Shown: piece by piece, positions 20,188 through 30,406 of the stretch | How the letters are laid out: each line of letters starts with the position of its first letter | Position numbering within the stretch: position 1 is the first letter of the stretch | Assembly: GCA_019915015.1 (NCBI GenBank) | Contig: JAHBBC010000008.1 | Span: 558,001 to 622,000, forward strand | Reading direction: 5' to 3' | DNA length: 64,000 nt | Source: Auriscalpium vulgare | Lineage: Eukaryota > Basidiomycota > Agaricomycetes > Russulales > Auriscalpiaceae | The notes under the pieces: model-generated | Told to the model about the DNA's origin: nothing | Database searches by the model: none | Seen by the model: the letters and a program-made list of their open reading frames with translations, nothing else | Translations under genes and position numbers: made by a program

Positions 20188-21362
20188 ATGTCGCCAGCCC
20201 CAGTCGACCCCCTCGTCTTCCCTCCCGAAATATTTCTATCCATTATCGACCACGCAGAGACGTCGGCGCTCCGTGCCCTACGTGCCACGTCCCGCACTTT
20301 GTGCGCGCTGGCTACACCGCAGGCATTCAGAGTGCTGAATTGTACCGGCACAGAGCAGAGCACCTCCTGCTTCAATCAACTAATGGCCCGCCCACTGGTA
20401 GCTGAGATAGTGCAGCAGATTGACTACAGCTGTGAGAGCGTGGATTCTGGTACGTGCAACCTTATCCCCCGGCGTCACTGGCTGATCATGAAGGCGGACT
20501 TACAGCGGAATTGCCCGATATCCTGTCGTACACTCCACTGCATGATATTCGACACCTCCCCTCCCTCCACACGCTTGCATATACGTTCCCAAGGAATATA
20601 ATCCAATCGAGCGACCCCTTGACCATCCCACTCGTCCGCCTGCAGCGTAGTGCCCTCACTGCGCTCAACGCAGCACCCCCGGCATCTCTGCGCTCTCTCA
20701 CTCTTCGCAACATTGCTCCATACCAAGATATATGCCCTGGTACACAGCGTTTCTACGACGATGATGACCTCATTCCCTGGTCCGCCTTCCCGCTGCTCTC
20801 GCACCTCCATGTGAGCACCGCAGACACAGAGCCGCGGCCGGAGGCCTCACACAGCAGCTTGCTGTCCTTACACAACAGCAACCTCCCCAACATGCTCATA
20901 ACTCCGCTCCTGGACGCTGTTATGGGTTCGCTCAAGTCGCTAGAGCTGCACATTGGCACGGAGGCAATCTGGACGCACTGGCTTCAGAACCTACACTGCC
21001 CACGCCTCACGCATCTCACATTGGGTTGGTTCTTCGATGGCGTGCATCCGGGCGTGGAGAATTTCGTGCTGGCGCATGGGCAGACACTGCAGGAGCTAAG
21101 GCTGGTGCGGTGCGCGGTGCTGCTAGCGGACGACGTGCCGCTTGTCCCGCAGCGGACGTGGGCCCATATCTATGAGCGATTGAGGGTGGAGATGACGGGA
21201 TTGAGGAGAATGGAGGTGGCGAAGGGTGTGGTGCCGTACTGGAAGATGACGGAAGCTTTTTTTGAGTATACGCCGTGGCACGACGATGATTGTGCAGAGC
21301 AGGATGAGCTGGCGTTGCAGTCATTATTGGAGGATGTGTCCCTCAGATATTCCAACGCGTAG
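20188..21362 (+). CDS. F-box/LRR-type protein FB4
   Basis: Exons 20188-20449 and 20506-21362, with a 56-nt phase-1 intron, give 372 aa. MSPAPVDPLVFPPEIFLSII opens the F-box, followed by ALRATSRTLCALATPQAFRV and CTGTEQSTSCFNQLMARPLV. The splice joins SVDS to AELPDILSYT. The C-terminal half has leucine-rich segments (LPSLHTLAYTFPR, ASLRSLTLRNIAPY, SLKSLELHIGTEAIW, CPRLTHLTLGWFFDG, QTLQELRLVRCAVLL, RTWAHIYERLRVEMTGLRR) and ends LLEDVSLRYSNA. Intact. Probable SCF substrate adaptor. Confidence 0.85.
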
Positions 21363-22011
21363 GTTCGTCGCTGTCCCGTACATGCCTCGATTAATTCTTT
21401 ACTAACACATTTGCGTTGCATTGCAGGACAAGAAAATACGCGAGCCGAACATCCAATCTTCCACTTCCGCCATGAACGTTCCCGTCTGAGTGCGAGTCCG
21501 TTCCACCCAGCGGCCCTGTCCCAGGGCCGAACTGCGCATCGCCCTGCTCGACAATGCCGAGTTCCTCCAGGTGCTCCGATGCAAGGGCCTTGAGCGCAGG
21601 TGTCATACTTTCCGAACTGGTACGCCACGTCCGCTGCGCTGACGGCTAGCGACGGCGCCACGAGGTCAACAGCTGGATGCCTTGGGAAAAAGGTTGCACA
21701 ACTGGACTGATGCGGATATGCGTACATCGATGAACGCATACGCAGCTGAGCTTAGAGCTAGAAAAACCGCCGCGAGTGACTTCTCCTTCCGTGTCAGCGG
21801 CGGCACTCAAGCCTGAGTATTGAATATAAATTAATGAATGATCGGCCCGGCCGGTGTGAGCTGCACAAGAGCATCAGGGCAGGCGCTGCTGGAGCTGAGA
21901 TTGGTTTGCTGCACGATGTTGTTGCCGAAGAGTCCTGGGCGGTCTGAGCCTGAGTGTGCGCAGAACTTACTAATAAACAGCTGAGGTTGCTGGCGCGGAC
22001 GAGGCAGAGTC
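21363..22011. pseudogene. FB4 3' flank and LRR-gene remnant
   Basis: The flank shared by FB3-FB6 starts GTTCGTCGCTGTCCCGTAC and ends in an acceptor-like GCATTGCAG, possibly a 3'-UTR intron. About 21391-21739 on the minus strand holds LRR-like pieces (ALASEHLEELGIVEQGDAQF) related to those near 23300-23500. No intact gene. Confidence 0.4.
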
Positions 22012-22031
22012 CAATCAGATAAGATATCGAT
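22012..22031 (+). promoter_or_regulatory. GATA-type element before FB5
   Basis: Exact copy of the 20-mer before FB4, 47 nt upstream of the FB5 ATG. Confidence 0.45.
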
Positions 22032-22078
22032 ATGCAACATTTTCGCCTGGTTGCCAGTGCTTGCGAGCTGCGCTCAAC

Positions 22079-23252
22079 ATGCTCGTCTTTCCCCCCGAGA
22101 TATTTCTATCCATTATCGACCACGCGGAGCCGTCTGCGCTCCGTGCCCTACGTGCCACGTCCCGCACACTATGCGCGCTGGCCACCCCACGCGCCTTCAG
22201 AGTCCTGAACTGTACCGGCACAGAGCAGAGCACCTCCTGCTTCGATCAACTCATAGCGCGACCTTTTGTGGCTGAGATAGTGCAGCAGGTTAACTACAGC
22301 TGTGAAGGCACGGATTCCGGTACGTGCAACCTTATCCCCCGGCGTCACTGGCTGATGTATCCGACTTACAGCGGAACTGCCACATATCCTGTCCCACAGT
22401 CCACTGCATGGTAATATGCGAAACCTCCCCTCACTCCACACGCTTGCCTATACCTTCCCAAGGAACATCATCCAATCAACCCTCTTCCCTTTGAACAATC
22501 CGCTCGTCCGCCTGCAGCGTTATGCCCTCACTGCGCTCAACGACGCAATCCCGGCATCCCTGCGCTCTCTCACCCTTCGCAACATTGCTCCATACCACGT
22601 CATATGCCCCGATACACATTATATCTACCGCAAGGATGACCTCAAGGCCTATTCCGTTTTCCCGCCGCTCTCGCACCTCCATGTGAGCACCGCGGACGCA
22701 AAGTCACCGGACGGGGACGAAGACCGCATCTTGTTCTCCAGGAGCTGCAACTTCTTCCCCGAAGCGCTCATCTACCCGCTCCTGGACGGCGTTGCGGGCT
22801 CGCTCAAATCGCTCGAGCTGCACATCGGCACGGAGGCCATCTGGGCGCGCTGGCTTGACAAAGACATATGCTGCCCACGCCTCACGCATCTTACATTGGA
22901 ATGGTTCTTCAATTCCCAGCATCCAGGCGTGGAGCAGTTCGTTCTGGCGCATGGGCAGACCCTGCATGAGCTGAGGCTGGTGAAGTGCGCGGTGCTCCTC
23001 TCGTCTGATGGAGTCGCGGACGACGTGCCGTTTGTCCCGCAGCGGACGTGGGCCCATATCTATGAGCGATTGAGGGTGGAGATGACGGGGTTGAGGAGAA
23101 TGGAGGTGGTGAAGGGTGCGGTGCCGTACTGGAACAAGACGGACGGTCTCATTGAGTATAAGTCGTGGCACGATGATGGTTGTGCAGAGCAGGACGAGAT
23201 GGCGTTGGGGTCATTGTTGGAGCATGTGTCCCTTAGGGATTCCAAGGCGTAG
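22079..23252 (+). CDS. F-box/LRR-type protein FB5
   Basis: Exons 22079-22319 and 22372-23252, with a 52-nt phase-1 intron, give 373 aa. MLVFPPEIFLSIIDHAEPSA starts directly at the F-box; the short leader seen in FB3 and FB4 is absent. Splice: GTDS | AELPHILSHS. LRR-like segments as in FB4 (LVRLQRYALTALNDA, SLKSLELHIGTEAIW, CPRLTHLTLEWFFN, QTLHELRLVKC), ending LLEHVSLRDSKA. An upstream out-of-frame ATG at 22032 would open a different frame, so 22079 is preferred. Intact. Role inferred as for FB4. Confidence 0.84.
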
Positions 23253-24015
23253 GTTCGTCGCTGTCCCGTACATGCCTCCGATTCTCTATTGATTTCTTAC
23301 TAGCACATCTACGTTGTATTGCAGCACAAGAATATATGCGAGCCAATCGAACATCCAACCTTCCGCCATGTACCACGTTCCCGTCCGAGTTCTTCCCAGC
23401 CGCCCTGTCCCAGCGCGCCGAACCCCTGCTCGACACTGTGCACGTCGACTTCCTCCATGTGCTCCATCGCAAGCGGCAAGGGCCTGAGCGCAGGCGCCAT
23501 ACTTCCCAACTGGGATGCCAGCGACGCTTCCTCGGGGCGCCACGCGGTACTCAGCTAGATGCCTTGGGAAATCAGAAAAGGTTGCACCACTCGAGTGATG
23601 CGGATACGCGATATGGCGGCGCGGCACTGCGTCGGTGCACGCAGTTGCAGCTGAGCTTAGAGCTAGGAAGACCGTCGCGATCTCTCCTTCCGTGTCACTG
23701 TCAGCGGCCCCGGTGCAGGCCATCAAATTGCGATTGACACGATAATCTGCTGGGAGTGCAAGGCGCGCGAGCACCGCCATGCCCCTGCAAGTCTGTCACA
23801 CAGCTCGAAGCAGCACAATATGCCGCCAGCGCGACGGTGCTGTGCGGCGCTGGCACCTCGTCCAGCCGCAGCCCTAGAATTAGCCGCCGCAGCGCGCGCA
23901 TCCGGCCGAGTGCACCGAGTATCTCCTCGAACCCGGCGCTGTGTACGATCCTGTTGGTATACATGATGTTGAATATCAGCGAAACGAGGCGCGGAAACGA
24001 CCACTGGTAAGTCAT
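23253..24015 (-). pseudogene. LRR-type gene remnant downstream of FB5
   Basis: The minus strand carries FPRLVSLIFNIMYTNRIVHS, RALRRLILGLRLDEVPAP, ALCYFELRD-like pieces in shifted frames, and MEHMEEVDVHSVEQGFGALG nearer 23400. The pieces lie in several frames with no usable start, so this is a decayed gene related to 8899-9290. Part of the same DNA recurs inverted at 12620-12850. Confidence 0.5.
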
Positions 24016-24849
24016 TGTCCATGTCGGGCATCATATGCGTGCTCAACGAGCCGATATAGCGGCCGATCTACCTGAATATTGAAATATTGACGCGTCTGCG
24101 ATTGCGCTCGAGTTCGAATATTGGCATCTGATGCTATCCTATCCGGTTCCTATCTCGCTTTGACCTCTCGAGTCCCAGTCATGTTTTCAGGCTGGCGCCC
24201 GCAGTAGGAAAACTCCGAAGCGCAGCTCCGGCGGGCATTGTTTGAATTCGTTTGTCCCTACAGTATGCCCGACAAGGAACGCAAAGTCCACAAGTTAAAT
24301 GATCTTGCACCAGCTTTCCGACCGCCGATTCCAAAAACCAACGGATCACCCCCTGCGAAGCAGATGTATGGGCTATCATACTTCTGCATGATGAATATCA
24401 ACTCGAATCCTCCTCCAGAGGCGGATGCATGTGGGGAACACGCGTGAGGGGGAGAAGGTAAGCACGTGAAAACTCCATGCATATGTGCCTGACACGAACA
24501 CCTTAGTAACAACCAATTCTTCTTCGCGAGGGCCTTGTTCATCAAGAGACAATACGACGCTTGAAAGGATGGTGCCGTAATTTTAATATTCGAAGGATTG
24601 GTGAGCGTGATGTCGATGAGGCGTCATGTATGATGGCGGTCGCGCTCACTGAAGCCTGCTCGAGACTCAAGCCCATGGCCGACATGGCTACGTGCATTTA
24701 AATTCACTCTCCATCTTGCGCGTTCCCCCACTCTCTCGCTTGTCTTCTCATCTCTCCTTTGTAACGCAGGCTGGGCTCCTGCCACGTTCTTTGTTTCAAG
24801 CCTAACAAAACCTTCATTTTTCGGTTCAACGTCTGACAGAATTGTCAAT
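24016..24849. other. upstream region of lectin gene LEC2
   Basis: No gene. From about 24520 it is a diverged copy of the LEC1 upstream region (GCGAGGGCCTTGTTCATCAA, CTGGGCTCCTGCCACGTTCT). Confidence 0.5.
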
Positions 24850-26669
24850 ATGTTCTCGTCCACGTCCTTGCTTGCTCTTCTCGGCGCTGGTCTCGCCGTT
24901 GCTGCTCCCATTTTCCCTCGCGTTACTCTCGATCCCGCTGCGACCGCTGAGGCCCAGCAGCGCGACGATACCGCGACGCGTGCGTTCACTGCTGCCCCGA
25001 TCAAGGTACGCTGCATGCCACATATGAAGCGTCGGCACTACTGTCACTGACCTGATGTTCTGCAGACAGCAAATGGCCAGTGCTTGACGATTGATCCCAA
25101 CTCGGGCGACTTCCGCGAGAATTTGATCCCTATCACCACGGCTGCTTGTGATGGGTCGTCGGCTCAGCAGTGGGATATCATCACGTCAGGAAAGCACAAC
25201 AACGTCGCCGGCGCCGCTCTCGTCGTCAGCACCCTGGTACGTGCCAATATCGTCATCGGAATGTTGACGGCTTATTTAACGGTGGTTTAGACAAATGGGT
25301 GCCTCAACTTTGATCCCCGCCGTGCTGCTGGAAATCAGGTTCTGCTCTTCTCTTGTGGCGGCCGCGTGCGTTTCCTCCCACTATGATATATGCTAGCATG
25401 CTGACGTTTCATATTCTTCAATTAATCAGGCTGATGGTGGTAAGCAAATACCCCCGCAGTCGACTCCCAGCTGGATGCTCTCTGACCTTGAACAGGTGGA
25501 GCCGTGACCAATTCGCAGCTTTTTAACTTCGCCGGCGGCGCCGGCCCCCTTGCTCTAGTCCCACAGAATGGAAACAACGCTGTTTGCCTGACCGTCGATG
25601 GCACGAACCTGGACCAGACCGCTTGCAACCCGGCTGCGCCCTCTGGAGATGAGGTAAATCAGGCATCTTGATTCCTTGCGCAGTTGACTGACAGTCTGTA
25701 CTTAGCTCTTCACGATCGGCTCAGGATCTGGCGCGGCTGCTCCTCCTACTGCATCGGCGACTTCGTCGGTCGTTGGTGGGGACAACGCAGAATCCGCAGC
25801 CACAACCAGTGCAGCGGCAGCCTCGACCAATGCAGCGGCAGCCTCGACCAGTGCAGCGGCAGCTTCGACAACCACAGCTGCATCCACGAGCGCCGCGGCC
25901 GCCGCTGCGCCCACGGGTACCACCGTGCTCGACGCAGCCGCTGTGGCGGAATCACAACAGAGGGATAACACCGCGACCCGCGCCTTCTCGGACGCCCAGA
26001 TCAAGGTACGTCGTTTTTTCCCTGCCCGCAGTTCAGCTAGGAGCTGACAGTTGTTTTTGCAGACGTCAAGCGGCCAGTGTCTCAGCGTCGACGCGAACTC
26101 TGGCGACTTCCGCGAGAACTTGATCCCGATCACGGCCAGCGACTGTGACGGCAGCGCAGGACAGAAGTGGGACGTCATCACCGCCGGCGAGCACAACAAC
26201 ATTCCCGGGAATGCGCTCTTCGTGAGCACTTTGGTGCGCTGATCGTGCTTGTGCTTCGTGTATGGTCAGGTTACAATTGCGACTTTGTAGACCCAGGGAT
26301 GCCTGAACTTCGACCCGCGTCGCGCTGCCGGCAACCAGGTTCTGCTCTTCTCGTGCGGTGGCCGCGCCGACGGCGGTAAGTGCCATCTGTATGTAATGCT
26401 TTGACGTGTACTCACTCGCTCTGCCATTGCAGGTGGCTCCGTGACCGACTCCCAGCTCTTCACGTTTACTGGCGGCGCGGCCCCACTCGCATTGACGCCC
26501 TTGAACGGAAATAACGCTGTCTGCCTCACGGTCAACGGCGACTCCGATCTCGATCAGGAGGCATGCAACGCCGCCAGCCCTTCCGCTGAAGAGGTACGAG
26601 CAATTATTCTTCTGAGATGGCACGGGTTAATGACTGGTTTACTTGCAGCTGTTCACGATCGCGCCTTGA
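24850..26669 (+). CDS. secreted two-domain ricin-B-type (QxW) lectin LEC2
   Basis: Paralogue of LEC1 with two modules; 435 aa in 10 exons: 24850-25005, 25066-25236, 25291-25365, 25430-25439, 25496-25653, 25706-26005, 26063-26233, 26291-26375, 26433-26593, 26649-26669. The signal peptide is identical to that of LEC1. Module 1 (QQWD) and module 2 (QKWD) are linked by an Ala/Ser/Thr stretch with three near-identical ASTxAAA units. In module 2 the 75-nt and 10-nt exons found elsewhere are fused into one 85-nt exon, a precise intron loss. The gene lies in tandem orientation to LEC1, about 7 kb downstream, with the P6/P7 and FB4/FB5 blocks between. Predicted extracellular carbohydrate binding; ligand unknown. 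Confidence 0.87.
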
Positions 26670-26964
26670 GGCCACAGTTGACGATATTCACGAACTTGAG
26701 CTCTATTTATAGATTTATTTATCTGAGCATTCCTGCGCCTGGCGGTCGAGGAGCTTTGCTATAGTAATTCAATTTCAATGGTCTTCCTCGAAGGGCGAGT
26801 TAGAAACTCATTATGTTTTGCTGTTCCTTAAGTGGAGCGCGCAGTCTCGGTGTGAGCTGGCTGCTGAGGCTTATAATCAGATAAGATATAGATCGCTTGC
26901 CTGAGTTCGACTCGTGGCCTCTTGCGAGCTGCACTTGCATGTCGAAAGCCCATTCGACCCAAAC
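26670..26964. other. spacer between LEC2 and FB6
   Basis: LEC-type 3' flank, then the FB6 promoter with the GATA-type element at 26875-26893. A former FB3-like start (ATGTCGAAAGCC at 26939) is out of frame by one base. Confidence 0.5.
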
Positions 26965-28131
26965 ATGCTCATTATTCCCCCCGATATATTACTATCCATT
27001 ATTGACCACGCAGAACCGTCTGCGCTTCGTGCCCTACGTGCCACGTCCCGCACACTCTGCGTGCTGGCTACCCCGCAGGCCTTCAGAGTGCTGAGCTGTA
27101 CCGGCACAGAGCGGAGCACCTTTTGCTTCGATCAACTAATGGCGCGACCTCTGGTGGCTGAGCAAGTGCAGGAGATTGACTACAGCTGTGAGAGCACGGA
27201 TTCTGGTACGCGCAGCCTTATCCATCTGGTCTCACTGGTTGATCATGAATGTGTATCCGACTTACAGCGGATCTGCCCGATATCCTGTCGGACAGTCCAC
27301 TGCATGATCTTCGACATCTCCCCTCCCTCCACACACTTGCATATACATTTCCAAGGAATATAATCCAATCGAGCGACACCATGATCATCCCGCTCGTCCG
27401 CCTGCAGCGTGATGCCCTCACTGCGCTCAAAGACACAATCCCGGCATCTCTGCGCTCTCTCACCCTTCGCAACATCGCTCCGTACCATGTCATATGCCCC
27501 ATGGCCGATCAGATTTTCAACGAGCCTGACCTCAAGGCCTGGTGTCCCTTCCCGCCGCTCACGCACCTCCATGTGAGCACCGCGGACACAGAGCGGGGGG
27601 ACGAAGGCCCCACACGCAACTTCTTTCTCTCTTTGAGCAGCAACGCCTTCGCCGAAGCGCTCATCTACCCGCTCCTGGATGCCGTCGCGGGGTCGCTCAC
27701 TTCGCTCGAGCTACACATCGGCACGGAGGCACTCTGGAGGAACTGGCCGCAGAAGGACCTACACTGCCCACATCTCACGCACCACATTTGGGTGGTACTT
27801 TGGTGCCGTGCATCCGGGCGTGGAGCAATTCGTGCTGGCGCATAGGCGGACGCTGCAGGAGCTGAGGCTGGTGCGGTGTGCGGTGCTGCTCCCGAGCAAT
27901 GGAATAGCGAACGTCGTGCCGTTTGTCCCGCAGCGGACGTGGGCTCATATCTATGAGCGCTTGAGGGTGGAGATGACGGCGTTGCGGAGGATGGAGGTGG
28001 TGAAGAGCGAGGGCCCAGCGTACTGGAGGCAGGAGTCTTCCTTGGAGTATACGAAATGGCACGACGATGGTTGTGCAGAGCGGGATGAGATGGCGTTGCA
28101 GTCATTATTGGAGGACGTGTCGCTCAGATGA
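26965..28131 (+). pseudogene. F-box protein FB6, frameshifted
   Basis: Exon 1 26965-27205 (MLIIPPDILLSIIDHAEPSA), a 62-nt phase-1 intron, and exon 2 from 27268 (ADLPDILSDSPLHD). Homology to FB3-FB5 is continuous, but near 27780 two bases are missing relative to FB4 (after LHCPHLTH). The original frame ends at 27845, while the correct continuation GWYFGAVHPGVEQFVLAHRR runs in another frame to TGA at 28129-28131. The FB3-type start is also lost by a one-base deletion in the leader. An assembly error at 27780 is possible; otherwise the product is a truncated F-box protein of roughly 270 aa. Confidence 0.7.
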
Positions 28132-28300
28132 GGCGTAGGTTATGTCGCGTAACCTCATTCTTTACCAGCACATCTGCGTTGCATTGCAGCACAAGAAAAT
28201 ACGCGAGCCAATCATACAAACAAACATCCAACCTTCCACTTTCCCCATGTACCACGAACCCATCGAGTCCGTTCCTCCCAACCTGCCCTAGCCCACACAC

Positions 28301-29446
28301 CTACACGACGCCGTTGACCTTGCGCGGCACCGGCGGCTCAGCACCACTCCCCGAATCATCTTCTTCATCCATGAGCTCCGCCGCGCGCTGTACAGCAGAA
28401 CATGTTACCAACGCATGACGCGGGGGACAGGCATGGGAGGTGGAGGAAGCGGAAAAGACGCGCCTTCATCGCTTCGGCCTCATTCGAGTAGTGCCGCCCA
28501 CGCGCGCGCAGGAAAGCCTCGTGCTTCGCAGCCGCTATAGCAATGTGTTTGTCAGCTTCCTCTCGAGTAAGAAGAAGGGAAACGTACCTTCAGGCGTCAT
28601 CTCCTCGGTATCGCTGTCTTCCTCGATCTCCCCGCTCTCACCCGCGGCACGCGCGCGTATCTCTGCACGTGTCCCGCTGCCGCTGCGCGAGCGCACGCTT
28701 GATGAGAACGACGCGCGCCGTGGGGAGATGATCGTCGGAGAGAGCGGTGCGGGCTCGGGCGAGGAGACGCGGCCGGGCCCAGGCGGGGGTGACGTTGTTG
28801 GCGGCGTTGAGGAGAGGTGCAGAGTGGGAATATCTGGAGCACAGTGGAAAATGGAAGACGGGGTGCGTGCGTTTGTGGCGTAGATATGGATGCGCGCGTG
28901 GCAGAGGCGGTGTGAAGGTGTGAAGGGCGGAGGAAACGAGGCGGGATAAGTGCCGAGTGGGGGAGGACATGATAAGACGTTGCATGGGATGGTGCATGCG
29001 CCGAAATCGACGAGTACGTTGCCCAAGTTCGAGAACGAGTGGACCGCACCGTGCGCACAACCACAGAGGGTTAGGTTATGTTGGGCAAATAGAGAAGAAT
29101 GCAAGCAAAAGTCAGCACGCATACCACACATGCAGCGAGATCCACGCACCACCCTCGACTTCGTCGGTCTCTGCGTTGTACCTGACATACGGCGTCTTGG
29201 GCTCAGTGATTTTCATCTGGCTGTCTTTCTGCGCCTCAGTCAACGCAAGATTCTCCTCGTCCCACTGCAAGCTGCTAGCTCTGTCACGTAAATTAGAGTT
29301 AGACTTGATGTTTATTTGAACATATGTGTATACGGTACACACTGTGGGGCTCCTGACGACGACCCGTTCTTCAATATGCCCTTCGGGCGCACTGGGTTAG
29401 ACCCCGATGCAGAGCGAATCGGCACAGGTTGTGCAGGCGCTGCCAT
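28301..29446 (-). CDS. GLC8: protein phosphatase inhibitor 2 (Glc8/IPP-2 family)
   Basis: Regulator of type 1 protein phosphatase (Glc7/PP1); family members bind PP1 and modulate its activity. Exons 29343-29446, 29150-29280, 28588-28833, 28464-28534 and 28301-28387 give 212 aa. Landmarks in order: RPKGILKN (the KGILKN motif), [38 protein letters not shown] | DIPTL, a Ser/Pro-rich acidic middle ([16 protein letters not shown]), [20 protein letters not shown] (the HYxNE motif) and the tail [15 protein letters not shown], ending PRKVNGVV. Intron 2 is unusually long here (316 nt). The last intron (28388-28462) must use a GC donor (AAG|GCGCGT). ATG at 29444-29446. All motifs are intact. Confidence 0.9.
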
Positions 29447-29652
29447 ATCCTGGACTTGGATAGTATAAAATAGCACGAAAGAGACTGTTGTCGTCGAGGG
29501 CGACGGAGGTGGAGGATGCGGTGGAAGATGGAATCGATGGAGTCCAGGTCGGCAGCTGGAGGGAGAACCGAGAGCCACGTGCGCGAGGAGCCCGTGGGAA
29601 ACTGACAGGCGCTTCTTGGCCCTCGCTGCGCCAAGTGCAGTCAGCTCTGCTC

Positions 29653-30024
29653 CTACTCTGCTCTTCTTCCTCTGACTACTGCGTCCACACGCTTACTGGT
29701 ACTGGGATGCTCGGTGGATGGGCATGTGGCGGGAGTATAGGAGATGGGGCTGGAGAACTCGGCTTCGCTGCCGCAGCTTGTCTGCCAGCGTTCGAATTCT
29801 CCCGGGTGTGCCTCTTCTTCCGCCATCGCCACTGGCCCAAGAAGAACTTCGGATGCCATATCCTTCACCACCGCTGTGTTATTTCTGGCCAACTTGACTG
29901 TGCTCGGAGCTTGATATGCTACGCTGATGCCGACTTTCTGTCCTCCTCCCGAGTCCCGTGTCTCCAAAGTATGCGCGTTCCACAGACCTCTGACATCGTT
30001 CTTCTCCAGCGCACCTCTTATCAT
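29653..30024 (-). CDS. doubtful small hypothetical protein
   Basis: 123-codon ORF with an ATG start and a polar, acidic composition (VVKDMASEVLLGPVAMAEEE). No family recognised, no intron signals used, and a long plus-strand ORF overlaps it. It could be chance. Confidence 0.3.
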   Translation of the reverse strand: MIRGALEKNDVRGLWNAHTLETRDSGGGQKVGISVAYQAPSTVKLARNNTAVVKDMASEVLLGPVAMAEEEAHPGEFERWQTSCGSEAEFSSPISYTPATCPSTEHPSTSKRVDAVVRGRRAE

Positions 30025-30079
30025 GCATCTCTATGTCTTCTCATCCCATCTCGCTCGCCTGGCTGGTCTCAGTATGTGT

Positions 30080-30289
30080 CCGCCGACGTCATCCTGCCTA
30101 GCGACCGCTCATGAGTAAACACTGATTTCTTGATGTACGCCGAGGCTCAAAAGGCCTCAATGTGCTCGGTATCAGCGATTTTTGCGTCGCCCCACCTGTC
30201 TGACCGCCGACGCTATCTTGCCTAGCGACCGCTCGTGAGTAACATTTGACTTCTTGATGTACGCCGAGGCCCAAAGGGCCTTAATCTGC
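30080..30289 (+). repeat. pair of ~85-bp direct repeats
   Basis: Units 30080-30165 and 30203-30289 share CCTAGCGACCGCTC, then GAGTAA and CTTGATGTACGCCGAGGC followed by CAAA-GGCC. They lie in the AOX1 upstream region. Confidence 0.7.
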
Positions 30290-30350
30290 GCTTTTATTTG
30301 CCCACGCGCAACCCCTGATTCGCACCGATTGTAGCGCCGAAGGCTCATCA

Positions 30351-30356
30351 TATAAA
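30351..30356 (+). promoter_or_regulatory. TATA box of AOX1
   Basis: TATAAA, 51 nt before the AOX1 ATG at 30407. Confidence 0.55.
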
Positions 30357-30406
30357 CTCTTGCAGGGCTAGTTTAATCGCAAGAAATTCTCAGCATCCTG
30401 CATGCC

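Larger units (their letters stand above)
29447..30350. other. spacer with a possible small gene and a direct repeat
   Basis: A minus-strand ORF 29653-30024 (123 aa, true ATG, MIRGALEKNDVRGLWNAHTL) is possible but has no recognisable domain, and the plus strand is also open. Two ~85-bp direct repeats occupy 30080-30165 and 30203-30289. Confidence 0.35.

Noticed and set aside
28597..29064. Pro/Ser/Thr-rich ORFs over the inhibitor-2 gene
   Set aside because: They read through its 316-nt intron and adjacent exon in other frames.
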